Origin: Aureitalea sp. L0-47
GTDB lineage: Bacteria > Bacteroidota > Bacteroidia > Flavobacteriales > Flavobacteriaceae
Direction: 5' to 3'
DNA: 64,000 nt
NCBI RefSeq assembly: GCF_026126405.1
Contig: NZ_JAFMTQ010000006.1
Coordinates: forward strand, 62,001 to 126,000
Shown here one piece after another: positions 35,077-43,054 of the stretch. The first letter of the stretch is position 1. Each line of letters begins with the position of its first letter. The notes under the pieces were generated by a model. It was not told the origin of the DNA. It saw nothing but the letters and a program-made list of their open reading frames with translations, and did no database searches. The translations under genes and the position numbers were made by a program.

Positions 35077-35490
35077 CTACATATTGATGTCGAGCTTCCG
35101 CAATTCACCGTCTTTCAACTCGAACCTGGCGTCCTCCCATTTGGGAGGCCCGAAAAATCCACGGGCGTTGTTCGATGTTCCGTAAGGTTCCGAAGGAATC
35201 ATGCCAAATCGCATATTCAATTCCCCATTATCATCTTCATCGTGGTAACACGAAATCGCATAAACCCCATCGGGAAGATCTTCGAAAGTTACCACTGCTT
35301 GTTTGTTCGTGATCTCAGAGTTAACCGATAAAAAGGCCTTATCTAAAAATGAATCCGCGTTGTTGTATAAACCAACACGTACATGTCCATTGTCATTCTT
35401 GAAATCTCTCAATGAAACCTCAACCGAATTCTGTGCCTGCATCACCATCCCGGTGAGAAGAAACATAAGGTATACGAGTACTGTTTGCAT
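35077..35490 (-). CDS. DUF2141 domain protein (copy A)
   Basis: 137 residues with a signal peptide (ends about MVMQAQ, residue 20). The mature part is a small beta-sandwich of the DUF2141 family: HVRVGLYNNADSFLDK, VVTFEDLPDGVYAISCYHDEDDNGELN, GFFGPPKWEDARFELKDG. It is a paralogue of the product encoded at 53018 (shared NGxxxxxFG, YGTSNNA/YGVSNNV and GPP.W blocks). It is preceded by a LytTR-type site identical in layout to those of the 2TM operon, the TonB receptor and the other copy. Biochemical function is not known; extracytoplasmic location is clear from the signal peptide. Confidence 0.9.
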   Translation of the reverse strand: MQTVLVYLMFLLTGMVMQAQNSVEVSLRDFKNDNGHVRVGLYNNADSFLDKAFLSVNSEITNKQAVVTFEDLPDGVYAISCYHDEDDNGELNMRFGMIPSEPYGTSNNARGFFGPPKWEDARFELKDGELRKLDINM

Positions 35491-35512
35491 GATATAGTTT
35501 TTATTGTTAAAA

Positions 35513-35583
35513 CAAATGTCTTACGTTTTTTGAGCTTCGGAAAGAACGAATTACCGAACTGTAGAAAAGTGCGGATGAATTGT
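35513..35583 (-). promoter_or_regulatory. LytTR-type operator and promoter of DUF2141 copy A (site 2)
   Basis: On the minus strand, ACAATTCAT (complement of 35575-35583) and ACAGTTCGG (35554-35562) lie 12 bp apart. After ACAGTTC there are exactly 35 bp to GACATTTG (35513-35520), the -7-like box, and 22 bp to the start codon. The layout equals site 1 base for base. Transcription could continue into the TPR and kinase genes, whose gap is only 37 bp. Confidence 0.85.
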
Positions 35584-35592
35584 AAGGAACTT

Positions 35593-37770
35593 CTAAAGGT
35601 TATCCAGTTGATTGTCCGTACCGTCCTCACTGATGGTCCAGAAGAAGCCCACAAAGAAGAACTGGTCGGCTGCCGGGCGAAGGGCCCTTCGATTAAAATT
35701 ACCGTTCGCATCCGCCGTGGAAGCATATTGATAACCATTGATGTTTTTCCATCCAAAAACGTTATTGATAGAGAGATACAGGATTTGTTGCGGTGAGATC
35801 AAATAGGCCCAATTAACGCTAACGCTGTTGAAGGCTTTTGTCTTCTCTTGTAGAAAACCCGGTTCGTTGGGATTTGTGTATGTTCTGCCACTACTGAAGG
35901 TATGGCTGAAACCGATCTGACTCTTCCAATCTTCGATCCACCATTTCGCAACGGTATTCAGGTTGTGCGTGTTGGCAAAGGACGGCGTGGAAGAAACGGG
36001 GAAGTTCCTGTACAAACGTTCTGTATCCAGGAACGAATAACTTACCCAATAATCCACATTTTTAACTGTGTTGTTATCACGCCAGAAAAGGTCGAATCCT
36101 TGTGCATAACCATCACCGTTGTTCGAGTAGTTACTATCAAATCCTGGGAATTCATCATTAAATGTCACCAGGCTGTTATAGTCCTTTCTATAAGCTTCCA
36201 AACGCAGGATTCGGTTGTTTGCCACATACTGGTAATTCATGATGTAATGCTGGGTCTTCTGAGCTTGCAGATCGCTACTGAACTTAAGTACATCATTGAT
36301 AGGTTGTTGGTAAAAATCTCCGTAGGCCAGGGACAACTGACTATTCTTACCGGTTTTATACGCTACCGAAGCACGAGGCGAAAACGTAAATTGATCGAAT
36401 AGCTGACTGTGCTCTCCCCTGGCTCCTAGTTTCAGGGCAAATTTTCTTGAAAAGATAAGATCCAACTCAGAAAATGCAGCGGAAATTCCGTTGTTAAATC
36501 CATAGCGTTCAGAAACAAAATCATTGTTGAAATCTTCGGTGAAGTCGGTAAGGAACTGCTCCGCACCAAAACTCAGTTTCACCCGGTTGCTGAAACGCTT
36601 CCTGAACTTTAATTTGAAATGAGCTGAATTCTCGGTATTGTCGATACCATCCTCCTGAATACCTACATCATTCCTCGCATGCGTAAAGCTGGCCCCGGTG
36701 TGAAAGCGCCAGTTATTCTCCAACTCACCGGCATAGCTGGCATTGGAATAAAAATTTGAGTTCTTTAGTTTAAACCGAAGTCCTTCGGGAAGAATGATAT
36801 CCTCCTGGGTTAGCTCGAAACTGGATGTATCAAAAGCAGCATAGAGTTTGAAAATACCCTTCTCAAATTTTCTTCGGAACACACTCTCCCCAGCAAATGT
36901 CTCAAATGGTTTTTCCCAGTCGTTTCTGTCCGGATACAGTGCCAGATAGGGTGCTAAATTAATGTAACTTGTATTGAAGCTAAGCGAGCTATTCTCCCAT
37001 TTCTGGGTGTTTCCAACACCACCTCCAACCGTCATAAGCGCGATTTCTGTCTTGTCCTGGTCGGGTTCGTCTATGGTATTCAGCAGTAAAACAGAAGATA
37101 ATGCCTGTCCGTATTCCGCAGAATAGCCTCCCGTTGAAAAGGTGATCCCATCGAAGAGAAAGGGACTGTATCTGCCGCGTGTTGGTATGTTATTGGTTGT
37201 TGGCGTATAGGGTGTGAAGACTCGAATTCCATCGATAAAAATCTGTGTTTCTCCCGCATCACCCCCGCGAACGAACAATCGTCCGTCTTCGGCCACGGTA
37301 GTCGTTCCGGGAAGGGTTTGTAAAGCCCCTACAAAATCACCAAGTGCACTTGCTGTGGTAACCACGTCCAAAGGTTTCAGCACTGAAACCTTGCTATTAT
37401 CACTAGCCTCAAGAGTACCTGCGCTTATTACTACGGTGTCCAGGGAATTTACATCTTCCCGCAGCCAGATCTTCAGATCGCTCATCTGGGTGACATCGGC
37501 CGCCATCATGAACGACTCGTAAGAAAGGTAAGATGCTATTAGGGTCTGAACCCCGATTTCGTAAGTTGTGAATGTAAATTTCCCTTCCGGATCAGTTGTT
37601 ACCCCGTCGTAAGTTCCTTCCAGGTAAACGTTCACCCCTTCTATAGGAGTTCCATTCTTTTCGGTTACAATTCCGGAGATAGAGGTTTGAGAAAATGCTT
37701 GGTAATTTAGAGAACTGGCGAAAAAGGTCAGAACTACGATTAGGGTTAGTTGCTTTTTAGATAGCTTCAT
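35593..37770 (-). CDS. TonB-dependent outer-membrane receptor
   Basis: 725 residues. Signal peptide to about residue 27; a carboxypeptidase-D-like regulatory domain (ISGIVTEKNGTPIEGVNVYLEGTYDGVTTDPEGKF, about 30-110); a plug domain (about 120-230, with VRGGDAGETQIFIDGIRV); then a beta-barrel ending in an aromatic-rich strand (FFVGFFWTISEDG). No SusD-like gene is adjacent, so it is not part of a SusCD pair. Likely substrates are siderophores, peptides or nutrients that need TonB energy. A LytTR-type site lies upstream, tying its expression to the neighbouring kinase-regulator pair. Confidence 0.93.
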   Translation of the reverse strand: MKLSKKQLTLIVVLTFFASSLNYQAFSQTSISGIVTEKNGTPIEGVNVYLEGTYDGVTTDPEGKFTFTTYEIGVQTLIASYLSYESFMMAADVTQMSDLKIWLREDVNSLDTVVISAGTLEASDNSKVSVLKPLDVVTTASALGDFVGALQTLPGTTTVAEDGRLFVRGGDAGETQIFIDGIRVFTPYTPTTNNIPTRGRYSPFLFDGITFSTGGYSAEYGQALSSVLLLNTIDEPDQDKTEIALMTVGGGVGNTQKWENSSLSFNTSYINLAPYLALYPDRNDWEKPFETFAGESVFRRKFEKGIFKLYAAFDTSSFELTQEDIILPEGLRFKLKNSNFYSNASYAGELENNWRFHTGASFTHARNDVGIQEDGIDNTENSAHFKLKFRKRFSNRVKLSFGAEQFLTDFTEDFNNDFVSERYGFNNGISAAFSELDLIFSRKFALKLGARGEHSQLFDQFTFSPRASVAYKTGKNSQLSLAYGDFYQQPINDVLKFSSDLQAQKTQHYIMNYQYVANNRILRLEAYRKDYNSLVTFNDEFPGFDSNYSNNGDGYAQGFDLFWRDNNTVKNVDYWVSYSFLDTERLYRNFPVSSTPSFANTHNLNTVAKWWIEDWKSQIGFSHTFSSGRTYTNPNEPGFLQEKTKAFNSVSVNWAYLISPQQILYLSINNVFGWKNINGYQYASTADANGNFNRRALRPAADQFFFVGFFWTISEDGTDNQLDNL

Positions 37771-37796
37771 TTTTTACTTAATGATAGAATTCAAAA

Positions 37797-37867
37797 CAAA
37801 AGTCGCCAGACCAAACCACTTGTTTCAATAAAAACTACCGAACTGTAATATATCACTTCTGAATTGT
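37797..37867 (-). promoter_or_regulatory. LytTR-type operator and promoter of the TonB receptor gene (site 3)
   Basis: On the minus strand, ACAATTCAG (complement of 37859-37867) and ACAGTTCGG (37838-37846) lie 12 bp apart, with 35 bp from ACAGTTC to GACTTTTG (37797-37804), the -7-like box. The start codon follows after 26 bp. The element lies in the intergenic region shared with the divergent DUF1028 gene. Confidence 0.85.
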
Positions 37868-37894
37868 TCATTTTCTGAATTAAGGGTAAAAATG

Positions 37895-37902
37895 TATCTT
37901 TA
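37895..37902 (+). promoter_or_regulatory. Candidate -7 box, TATCTTTA, of the DUF1028 gene
   Basis: The octamer lies 19 bp before the ATG at 37922 and resembles TAnnTTTG. No well-placed TTG was found; the divergent LytTR site is 28 bp away and could influence both directions. Confidence 0.4.
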
Positions 37903-37921
37903 GACAATCAAAAAAACTACT

Positions 37922-38929
37922 ATGAAAAAATTCTACACTACTATTTTATCACTTCTTTTACTTGGATCGGTATCGGCCCAGGATACTTTTTCAATCATTG
38001 CTGTTGATCCCGCCACTGGTGAGGTAGGTTCTGCCGGAGCCTCCTGTGTGACCGGCGTTGGAGCGGGTGGGATCATCGACATCATCACCGATATCATTCC
38101 AGGACGGGGCGGTATTAATTCACAGGCTTATGTTTGTATCCCGAACATCAACCTTCAAAATGGGATTACGCGCATGGATATGGGTGACTCCCCTACGGAA
38201 GTGATCGATTGGCTGGTTAACAATGATGCCTGTTCGTCTCAAAATTTCGATCCTGCCTTCCGACAATACGGTGTGGCTGATTTCGATGAAATGGGTAATC
38301 CCAGAACAGCGGGATATACGGGAAATATGACAGACGCCTACACCGAAGATCGTCAAGGTGCTACCTATAGTATCCAGGGAAACATACTTCTCAACCAGAC
38401 GGTAATCGACAATATGGAAGACAATTTCAACAATACGTCAGGCACCTTGGCCGACAAACTAATGGCAGCTTTGCAAGGCGCTAATATTCCAGGTGCAGAT
38501 TCACGATGCCTGGGAGCCGGAACCTCGTCTACAACCGCTTATTTACTGGTGTACAAAGAAGACGACCTCCCCGGACAGCCTTATTTACGATTGAATGTTG
38601 GGCAACAGCCATCGGGTACGGAGCCAATCGACATCCTCCAGGGTCTTTATGACGATTTCCTTGCTAACGAAGACAATACACTTCAAAACAAACTAAAGCT
38701 TTACCCGAATCCGGCCAAGGAAACGATAACCCTTGAGTCCATTCCAGGTGTTGAGCTAAACAGCATAGAAATCTTCGACCTCAATGGAAAACTCATTCAA
38801 TCGCTGGACTTGTCTAACACAAGTGACTTGCTGGTCGAACTCAATATTTCCAGCTATGACAGTGGTGTTTACTTTGTAAAGGTGAATAGCCCGGAGGGCG
38901 TTTCTTCCATGAAATTTGTCAAACAATAA
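37922..38929 (+). CDS. DUF1028 protein with T9SS sorting domain
   Basis: 335 residues. Signal peptide to about residue 19 (SVSAQ). The DUF1028 domain begins TFSIIAVDPATGEVGSAGASCVTG and runs to about residue 235; this family has an Ntn-hydrolase-like fold as far as I know, but no activity is established. The C terminus (about 258-335: LYPNPAKETITLESIPG ... GVYFVKVNSPEGVSSMKFVKQ) is a T9SS type A sorting domain, so the protein is exported through the type IX system. It diverges from the TonB receptor, with a 151-bp gap holding LytTR site 3. It ends at a strong terminator. Confidence 0.9.
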   Translation: MKKFYTTILSLLLLGSVSAQDTFSIIAVDPATGEVGSAGASCVTGVGAGGIIDIITDIIPGRGGINSQAYVCIPNINLQNGITRMDMGDSPTEVIDWLVNNDACSSQNFDPAFRQYGVADFDEMGNPRTAGYTGNMTDAYTEDRQGATYSIQGNILLNQTVIDNMEDNFNNTSGTLADKLMAALQGANIPGADSRCLGAGTSSTTAYLLVYKEDDLPGQPYLRLNVGQQPSGTEPIDILQGLYDDFLANEDNTLQNKLKLYPNPAKETITLESIPGVELNSIEIFDLNGKLIQSLDLSNTSDLLVELNISSYDSGVYFVKVNSPEGVSSMKFVKQ

Positions 38930-38953
38930 ACCCTAACTGAAACTAACCGACAG

Positions 38954-38979
38954 GCCGCTCGAAACGAGCGGCTTTTTTT
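38954..38979 (+). terminator. Terminator after the DUF1028 gene
   Basis: GCCGCTCG (38954-38961) pairs with CGAGCGGC (38965-38972); a 3-nt loop and seven T residues follow. Confidence 0.9.
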
Positions 38980-39016
38980 ATGAAAATGTAGTACCTTGAG
39001 CTTAAATAACCTGGTT

Positions 39017-39613
39017 ATGAACGTTTCAGAAAAAGTTAGTGCCTATATTGAAAAGCACCATCGATGGAGTTCTCAGTTACAGCAATTGCGTGAGGTATTT
39101 CAGCAATCGGACCTGGTAGAGAATGTGAAATGGGGGTCGCCAACATATACCATGAACGGCAAACTGGTTGCGGGTTTTGCAGCCTTTAAGCATCATTTTG
39201 CAATATGGTTTCACCAAGGTGTATTTCTGAAGGATCCCGACAAAAATCTGATCAACGCCCAGGAAGGAAAGACCAAAGCACTACGGCAATGGAAATTTAC
39301 AGAAGGGGATATTATCGAAAAGGATATCGTACTGAAATACATTCGTGAGGCCACCGAAAATTCCCTGGCAGGTAAAGAAGTAAAACCTAAGAAGAAAAAG
39401 TCTGTAACAATACCAGAATTACTAAACCGGGCACTGGAAAAGGATACGGCATTCAAAGAAGCTTTCGAAGGTCTAACTCCTGGTCGACAGCGCGAATATT
39501 CGGAACATGTGGGATCGGCCAAGCGAGAAGCAACCCAATTGAGCAGGTTGGAAAAGATCAAACCAATGATACTTCAGGGAGTTGGCCTGAACGACAAATA
39601 TAAGAACTGTTAG
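39017..39613 (+). CDS. DUF1801/YdeI-like protein
   Basis: About 198 residues from the ATG at 39017; an upstream TTG at 38996 sits inside a possible -7 box (TACCTTGA), so the later ATG is preferred. The N-terminal part (VENVKWGSPTYTMNGKLVAGFAAFKHHFAIWFHQG) is the DUF1801 domain and the C-terminal part (IPELLNRALEKDTAFKEAFEGLTPGRQREYSEHVGSAKREATQLSRLEKI) is the helical YdeI-type tail. The Lys-rich link at about 120-135 joins the two. It is a common double-domain cytoplasmic protein without a known function. The cyclase gene follows after 18 bp. Confidence 0.87.
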   Translation: MNVSEKVSAYIEKHHRWSSQLQQLREVFQQSDLVENVKWGSPTYTMNGKLVAGFAAFKHHFAIWFHQGVFLKDPDKNLINAQEGKTKALRQWKFTEGDIIEKDIVLKYIREATENSLAGKEVKPKKKKSVTIPELLNRALEKDTAFKEAFEGLTPGRQREYSEHVGSAKREATQLSRLEKIKPMILQGVGLNDKYKNC

Positions 39614-39631
39614 AAAGGCAAGATAATTCAA

Positions 39632-40726
39632 ATGACCAGCTACAAAACCAGGCTATTCTGGAGATACTTTAGAAAATCGATGTGGATCTTCGTGATCTGG
39701 GTACTCATCAATACCACCATCTTCCTGCTGGAATACTTCAGTTTGGTTAGTAACGGTTATCTCACTTCAGACTACGATTTTATGTCTGCCTTTACGGCCA
39801 ATGCGGTGGCATCGGTAGCGGCAGGACTGGTTGGAGGTTTCCTCACACTACACCTTATGGAGTACTGGTTGCGCAAATACGCTTTTTGGAAAGCATTGCT
39901 GATCATTATTGTCGCGTTTTCGGTTGCAGCCGTGATCGTTAGTGTAACAGCCGCGTCATATGCCATTAGTGAAGAATACCAGCTTAGTGTCTTCCATCCC
40001 GATGTTATTGAAGATGTTTCCCTCTTCTTCGGAACCTGGATGTTCGTTAAGAATTATATCATATGGCTTTTTATAGTTATAATTACGCTAATCGTTCTGA
40101 TGGTGAACGATAAATACGGACCCGGAATATTTGGTGATTATTTGCTGGGTAGATATTTCAGGCCTAAAAACGAAAGACGCATTTTTATGTTTGCTGATAT
40201 TAAAGATGCCACAGCCATTGCCGAAACTCTTGGCGAACACAAGTACTTTCTCCTGTTAAGGGATTTTTTCAAAGATATAGTACCGGCTATCGTTCAAACG
40301 CGCGGCGAGGTATACCAATATGTAGGCGATGAGGTTGTGATCTCCTGGAAAATGAAAGCAGGCTTAAAGAACGGGAATGCAATTCACTGTTTCTATCATA
40401 TGAAGGAGCTCATTCACAACAAAGCCGAGCGATATGAGGAACGCTACGGACTCGTCCCAAAATTTAAGGTTGGATACCATTTTGGACAGGTTACCGTTGG
40501 GGAACTCGGACAAATTAAAAGGGATATCGCTTTTTCCGGAGATGTTCTGAATACCACGGCCCGTATCCAGGACAAATGCAACGAATTTGGTGTGGATATA
40601 CTCGCTTCCCGGGAATTTGCTGACGTAGCCTACCAACTGCCGGAAGGTTTACGTATTAAGGAACTGGGCAAAATGCAGTTGAAAGGTAAGCGAGAAGAGA
40701 CGCAATTGGTTACCTACGTATCCTAA
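39632..40726 (+). CDS. Membrane-bound adenylate/guanylate cyclase
   Basis: 364 residues. Four membrane segments (about 17-38, 52-75, 87-110 and 140-160) precede a class III nucleotide cyclase domain (about 182-355). Metal-binding Asp189 (MFADIKDAT) and Asp233 (YVGDEVVISW) are present, and the late GDVLNTTARIQ segment supplies the transition-state Asn and Arg, so it should be active. The substrate (ATP or GTP) cannot be decided from the visible residues. It likely signals a membrane state by producing cAMP or cGMP. The next gene downstream has its own promoter-like element. Confidence 0.92.
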   Translation: MTSYKTRLFWRYFRKSMWIFVIWVLINTTIFLLEYFSLVSNGYLTSDYDFMSAFTANAVASVAAGLVGGFLTLHLMEYWLRKYAFWKALLIIIVAFSVAAVIVSVTAASYAISEEYQLSVFHPDVIEDVSLFFGTWMFVKNYIIWLFIVIITLIVLMVNDKYGPGIFGDYLLGRYFRPKNERRIFMFADIKDATAIAETLGEHKYFLLLRDFFKDIVPAIVQTRGEVYQYVGDEVVISWKMKAGLKNGNAIHCFYHMKELIHNKAERYEERYGLVPKFKVGYHFGQVTVGELGQIKRDIAFSGDVLNTTARIQDKCNEFGVDILASREFADVAYQLPEGLRIKELGKMQLKGKREETQLVTYVS

Positions 40727-40758
40727 TTGTTCAAGGTAATTCCAGTTAGGAACGAATT

Positions 40759-40792
40759 TTGATTCCTTCAGAAGAAATCATAGTTAACTTTA
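40759..40792 (+). promoter_or_regulatory. Candidate promoter of the 118-residue repeat protein
   Basis: TTG (40759-40761), 23-bp spacer, TAACTTTA (40785-40792). The ATG at 40804 is only 11 bp further, so the leader would be very short. Confidence 0.45.
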
Positions 40793-40803
40793 AATAACAG
40801 GTC

Positions 40804-41160
40804 ATGAAAACGGATCTTTACACTAAAACCGTGCTTACGGTTATCGCCATTTGTCTTACTATCAATCTTGTTCAGCAATTGGAACTCATTCCAAAAGCCC
40901 ACGCGGCTACGGAAGGGACAACCGGGAATACTGAATATGCACTGGTTCCAATCTCAGACATGGAAACCATTGATGTGCGCATCGTGGATATCAACACTTA
41001 CGACGAATTAAATGTAAACCTTAAAAGTATAGATACTTATGATGAATTAAAGGTGAACATCAATAGTATTGACACCAGTGACGAGCTGGATGTGAACATT
41101 GATGAGATCGGTGGTGGATGGATCAATAACGGGCAACCCATACCTGTAAAAATCCACTAG
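40804..41160 (+). CDS. Small exported or membrane-anchored protein with three 13-residue repeats
   Basis: 118 residues. A hydrophobic N terminus (TVLTVIAICLTINLV, residues 9-23) could be a signal peptide or anchor, with possible cleavage near KAHAA. After a short Thr/Gly linker there are three tandem 13-residue repeats at 63-75, 76-88 and 89-101 of the form I-D/N-T-Y/S-D-E-L-x-V-N-I/L-x-S/E. The period of 13 with alternating Asp and hydrophobic residues suggests stacked beta strands. No family is recognised. The gene ends 4 bp inside the convergent NDH-2 gene. It may be part of the neighbouring cyclase context, but nothing proves it. Confidence 0.7.
   Translation: MKTDLYTKTVLTVIAICLTINLVQQLELIPKAHAATEGTTGNTEYALVPISDMETIDVRIVDINTYDELNVNLKSIDTYDELKVNINSIDTSDELDVNIDEIGGGWINNGQPIPVKIH
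40990..41106 (+). repeat. Three coding repeats of 39 bp
   Basis: They encode INTYDELNVNLKS, IDTYDELKVNINS and IDTSDELDVNIDE. Codon differences show that they are old rather than recently duplicated. Confidence 0.75.
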
Positions 41161-42431
41161 TTGCGTTTGTAAGGCCGAATGATCAATCGCGCGGCTTTAT
41201 CGTAGTTTATATAGTTGTACGTCCAGTTGAAGAACGTCACTACCCTGTTCCGGAATCCCACGAGAAAGAACAGGTGTACCACCATCCATAGAATCCAGGC
41301 AAACAAACCGGCGAATCGCATCTTCTTGATATCCGCTACGGCCTTATTTCGGCCAATAGTAGCCATGGTTCCTTTATCGGTATATCGAAATGGAAGCATT
41401 TTCTTCCCTTTCTGCAGGCGCATTATGTTTGAGGCGAGTCTTCTCCCCTGTTGAATTGCAGGTTGGGCTACCTGCGGGTGTCCTTGCGGAAACTGTTCGG
41501 TTGGCATATAAGCAACATCTCCGAGGGCATAGAGGTTGGTGTGGCCATCTACTTGGTTGAACTCATTCACCGGGTAGCGATTTCCCCTTGCAAATTCTAT
41601 TTTCCCATTATTGGTTTCAACCGGGGATCCAGTAACCCCCGCTGCCCAGATAAAGGTAGCGGCATCGAATGTCTTTCCTTCGGAAGTGGTGACCGTAGTA
41701 CCATCGTAAGACGCTACGAGGGTGTTCAGATGTACACGAACACCCATCTTTTCCAGGAATTTCTTGGCTTTAGCCGAAGCAAAAGTGCTCATGGGTGAAA
41801 GTACCCGATCGCTCCCTTCAACAAGATGTACCTGCATATCTTTCTGGGCGATGTGCGGGTAGTCGTTTTTTAAAATTCCTTTTCTGAATTCGGCCAGGGC
41901 GCCTGCCAGTTCTACTCCCGTAGGACCTGCTCCGGCGATCACAAAGTTCAGCAGGCACTTTCGTTCCTCCGGATCGTCGGTAATATCCGCTTTTTCGATG
42001 TTCTGAAGCATCAGGCTTCGAATATTGAGTGCCTGGGGAACAGTTTTCATAGGCATGCTGTGTTCCTCGATCGATTTGTTTCCGAAGAAATTAGTGCGGG
42101 TACCCGTAGCGATGACCAGGTGATCAAAGGACAGGTCACCTATTGAGGTATGGACTGTACTCTGCCGCGTATCTATGCGATGGACTTCGGCCAAACGGAA
42201 ATGAAAATCCTCGTGTTTCCGAAAGATCTTTCTCAGGGGATAGGCAATAGAATCTGGTTCAAGGCCAGCAGTGGAGACCTGGTATAACAGCGGTTGAAAG
42301 GTGTGGTAGTTACGCTTGTCGAACAAAACGACCTGGAATTGAGATTTTTTAAGATTCCGGAGAAAGGAGATTCCTGCAAAACCACCGCCAATCACAACGA
42401 TTCGTGGCTTGTTGGTGTTAGGAATATTCAT
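41157..42431 (-). CDS. Type II NADH:quinone oxidoreductase (NDH-2)
   Basis: 424 residues. Two dinucleotide-binding motifs are visible: VVIGGGFAGISFLRNL near the N terminus (FAD) and VIAGAGPTGVELAGALAEF at about 165-185 (NADH), plus the conserved YALGDVAYMP FAD segment near residue 305. The C-terminal part (LFAWILWMVVHLFFLVGFRNRVVTFFNW) is an amphipathic/hydrophobic membrane-binding region. The enzyme oxidises NADH and reduces quinone without pumping protons. It has an independent position and no operon partner. Its stop codon overlaps the convergent gene by 4 bp. Confidence 0.92.
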   Translation of the reverse strand: MNIPNTNKPRIVVIGGGFAGISFLRNLKKSQFQVVLFDKRNYHTFQPLLYQVSTAGLEPDSIAYPLRKIFRKHEDFHFRLAEVHRIDTRQSTVHTSIGDLSFDHLVIATGTRTNFFGNKSIEEHSMPMKTVPQALNIRSLMLQNIEKADITDDPEERKCLLNFVIAGAGPTGVELAGALAEFRKGILKNDYPHIAQKDMQVHLVEGSDRVLSPMSTFASAKAKKFLEKMGVRVHLNTLVASYDGTTVTTSEGKTFDAATFIWAAGVTGSPVETNNGKIEFARGNRYPVNEFNQVDGHTNLYALGDVAYMPTEQFPQGHPQVAQPAIQQGRRLASNIMRLQKGKKMLPFRYTDKGTMATIGRNKAVADIKKMRFAGLFAWILWMVVHLFFLVGFRNRVVTFFNWTYNYINYDKAARLIIRPYKRN

Positions 42432-42554
42432 AGAAGAAGATAAAGTTCAAATTTACGACAACTGGGTATTTTACCGGAAAAAAACGGCTATTTTTATGAA
42501 ATCTGTAACAATGTTGAGGAGTTAATTACTAATTCAACAGCTAACAGGAAACCA

Positions 42555-43049
42555 TTGACTAAGGAACTGGAACATAGTTTTGTCGCTCAACTTGAGGAGA
42601 ATCAGAACATTGTGCATAAAATCTGCCGTTTATACACCAATGATAGTGATGCACATAATGATCTTTTTCAGGAGATAACCATTCAGTTATGGAGGGCTTA
42701 TCCCAAATTCAGGGGCGATTCCAAGTTTAGTACATGGATGTATCGTGTAGCACTGAATACGGCCATTACGCTTTATCGAAAGAGCAAGCGCAGGGTTCAG
42801 ACTCAGGATTATGAAGGAGTAAGCTTTAAAATTACCGCGGAAGCCTATGATGATACTATCGAAGAGCAGTTAAAACTTATGTACAAAGCGGTTAAGAATT
42901 TGAATGATATCGATAAAGCTCTGGTTTTCCTTTACCTGGAGGATAAATCGTACCGGGAGATCGCTGAAACACTGGGTATCAGTGAAGTGAATGCTCGTGT
43001 GAAGATGAATCGAATAAAGGAAAAACTGAGAAAAATCTTAAATCCGTAA
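42555..43049 (+). CDS. ECF-type RNA polymerase sigma factor
   Basis: 164 residues. Region 2 is NDLFQEITIQLWRAYPKFRGDSKFSTWMYRVALNTAITLYRK (about 38-80) and region 4 is KSYREIAETLGISEVNARVKMNRIKEKLRK (about 132-160). The start is TTG at 42555, because no ATG is found before conserved region 2 in this frame. The gene is followed 5 bp later by a membrane protein gene, which by position is its anti-sigma factor or partner. A TATTTTTA box is found before it at about 42488, weakly supporting a promoter. Confidence 0.93.
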   Translation: MTKELEHSFVAQLEENQNIVHKICRLYTNDSDAHNDLFQEITIQLWRAYPKFRGDSKFSTWMYRVALNTAITLYRKSKRRVQTQDYEGVSFKITAEAYDDTIEEQLKLMYKAVKNLNDIDKALVFLYLEDKSYREIAETLGISEVNARVKMNRIKEKLRKILNP

Positions 43050-43054
43050 GCGAT

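Noticed and set aside
35902-36402. 166-codon frame antisense to the TonB receptor
   Set aside because: It is a complement shadow of the barrel coding sequence, with no start context or motif.
37895-37902. LytTR control of the divergent DUF1028 gene
   Set aside because: Site 3 is oriented and spaced for the TonB receptor; on the plus strand the 35-bp spacing to the TATCTTTA box does not exist.
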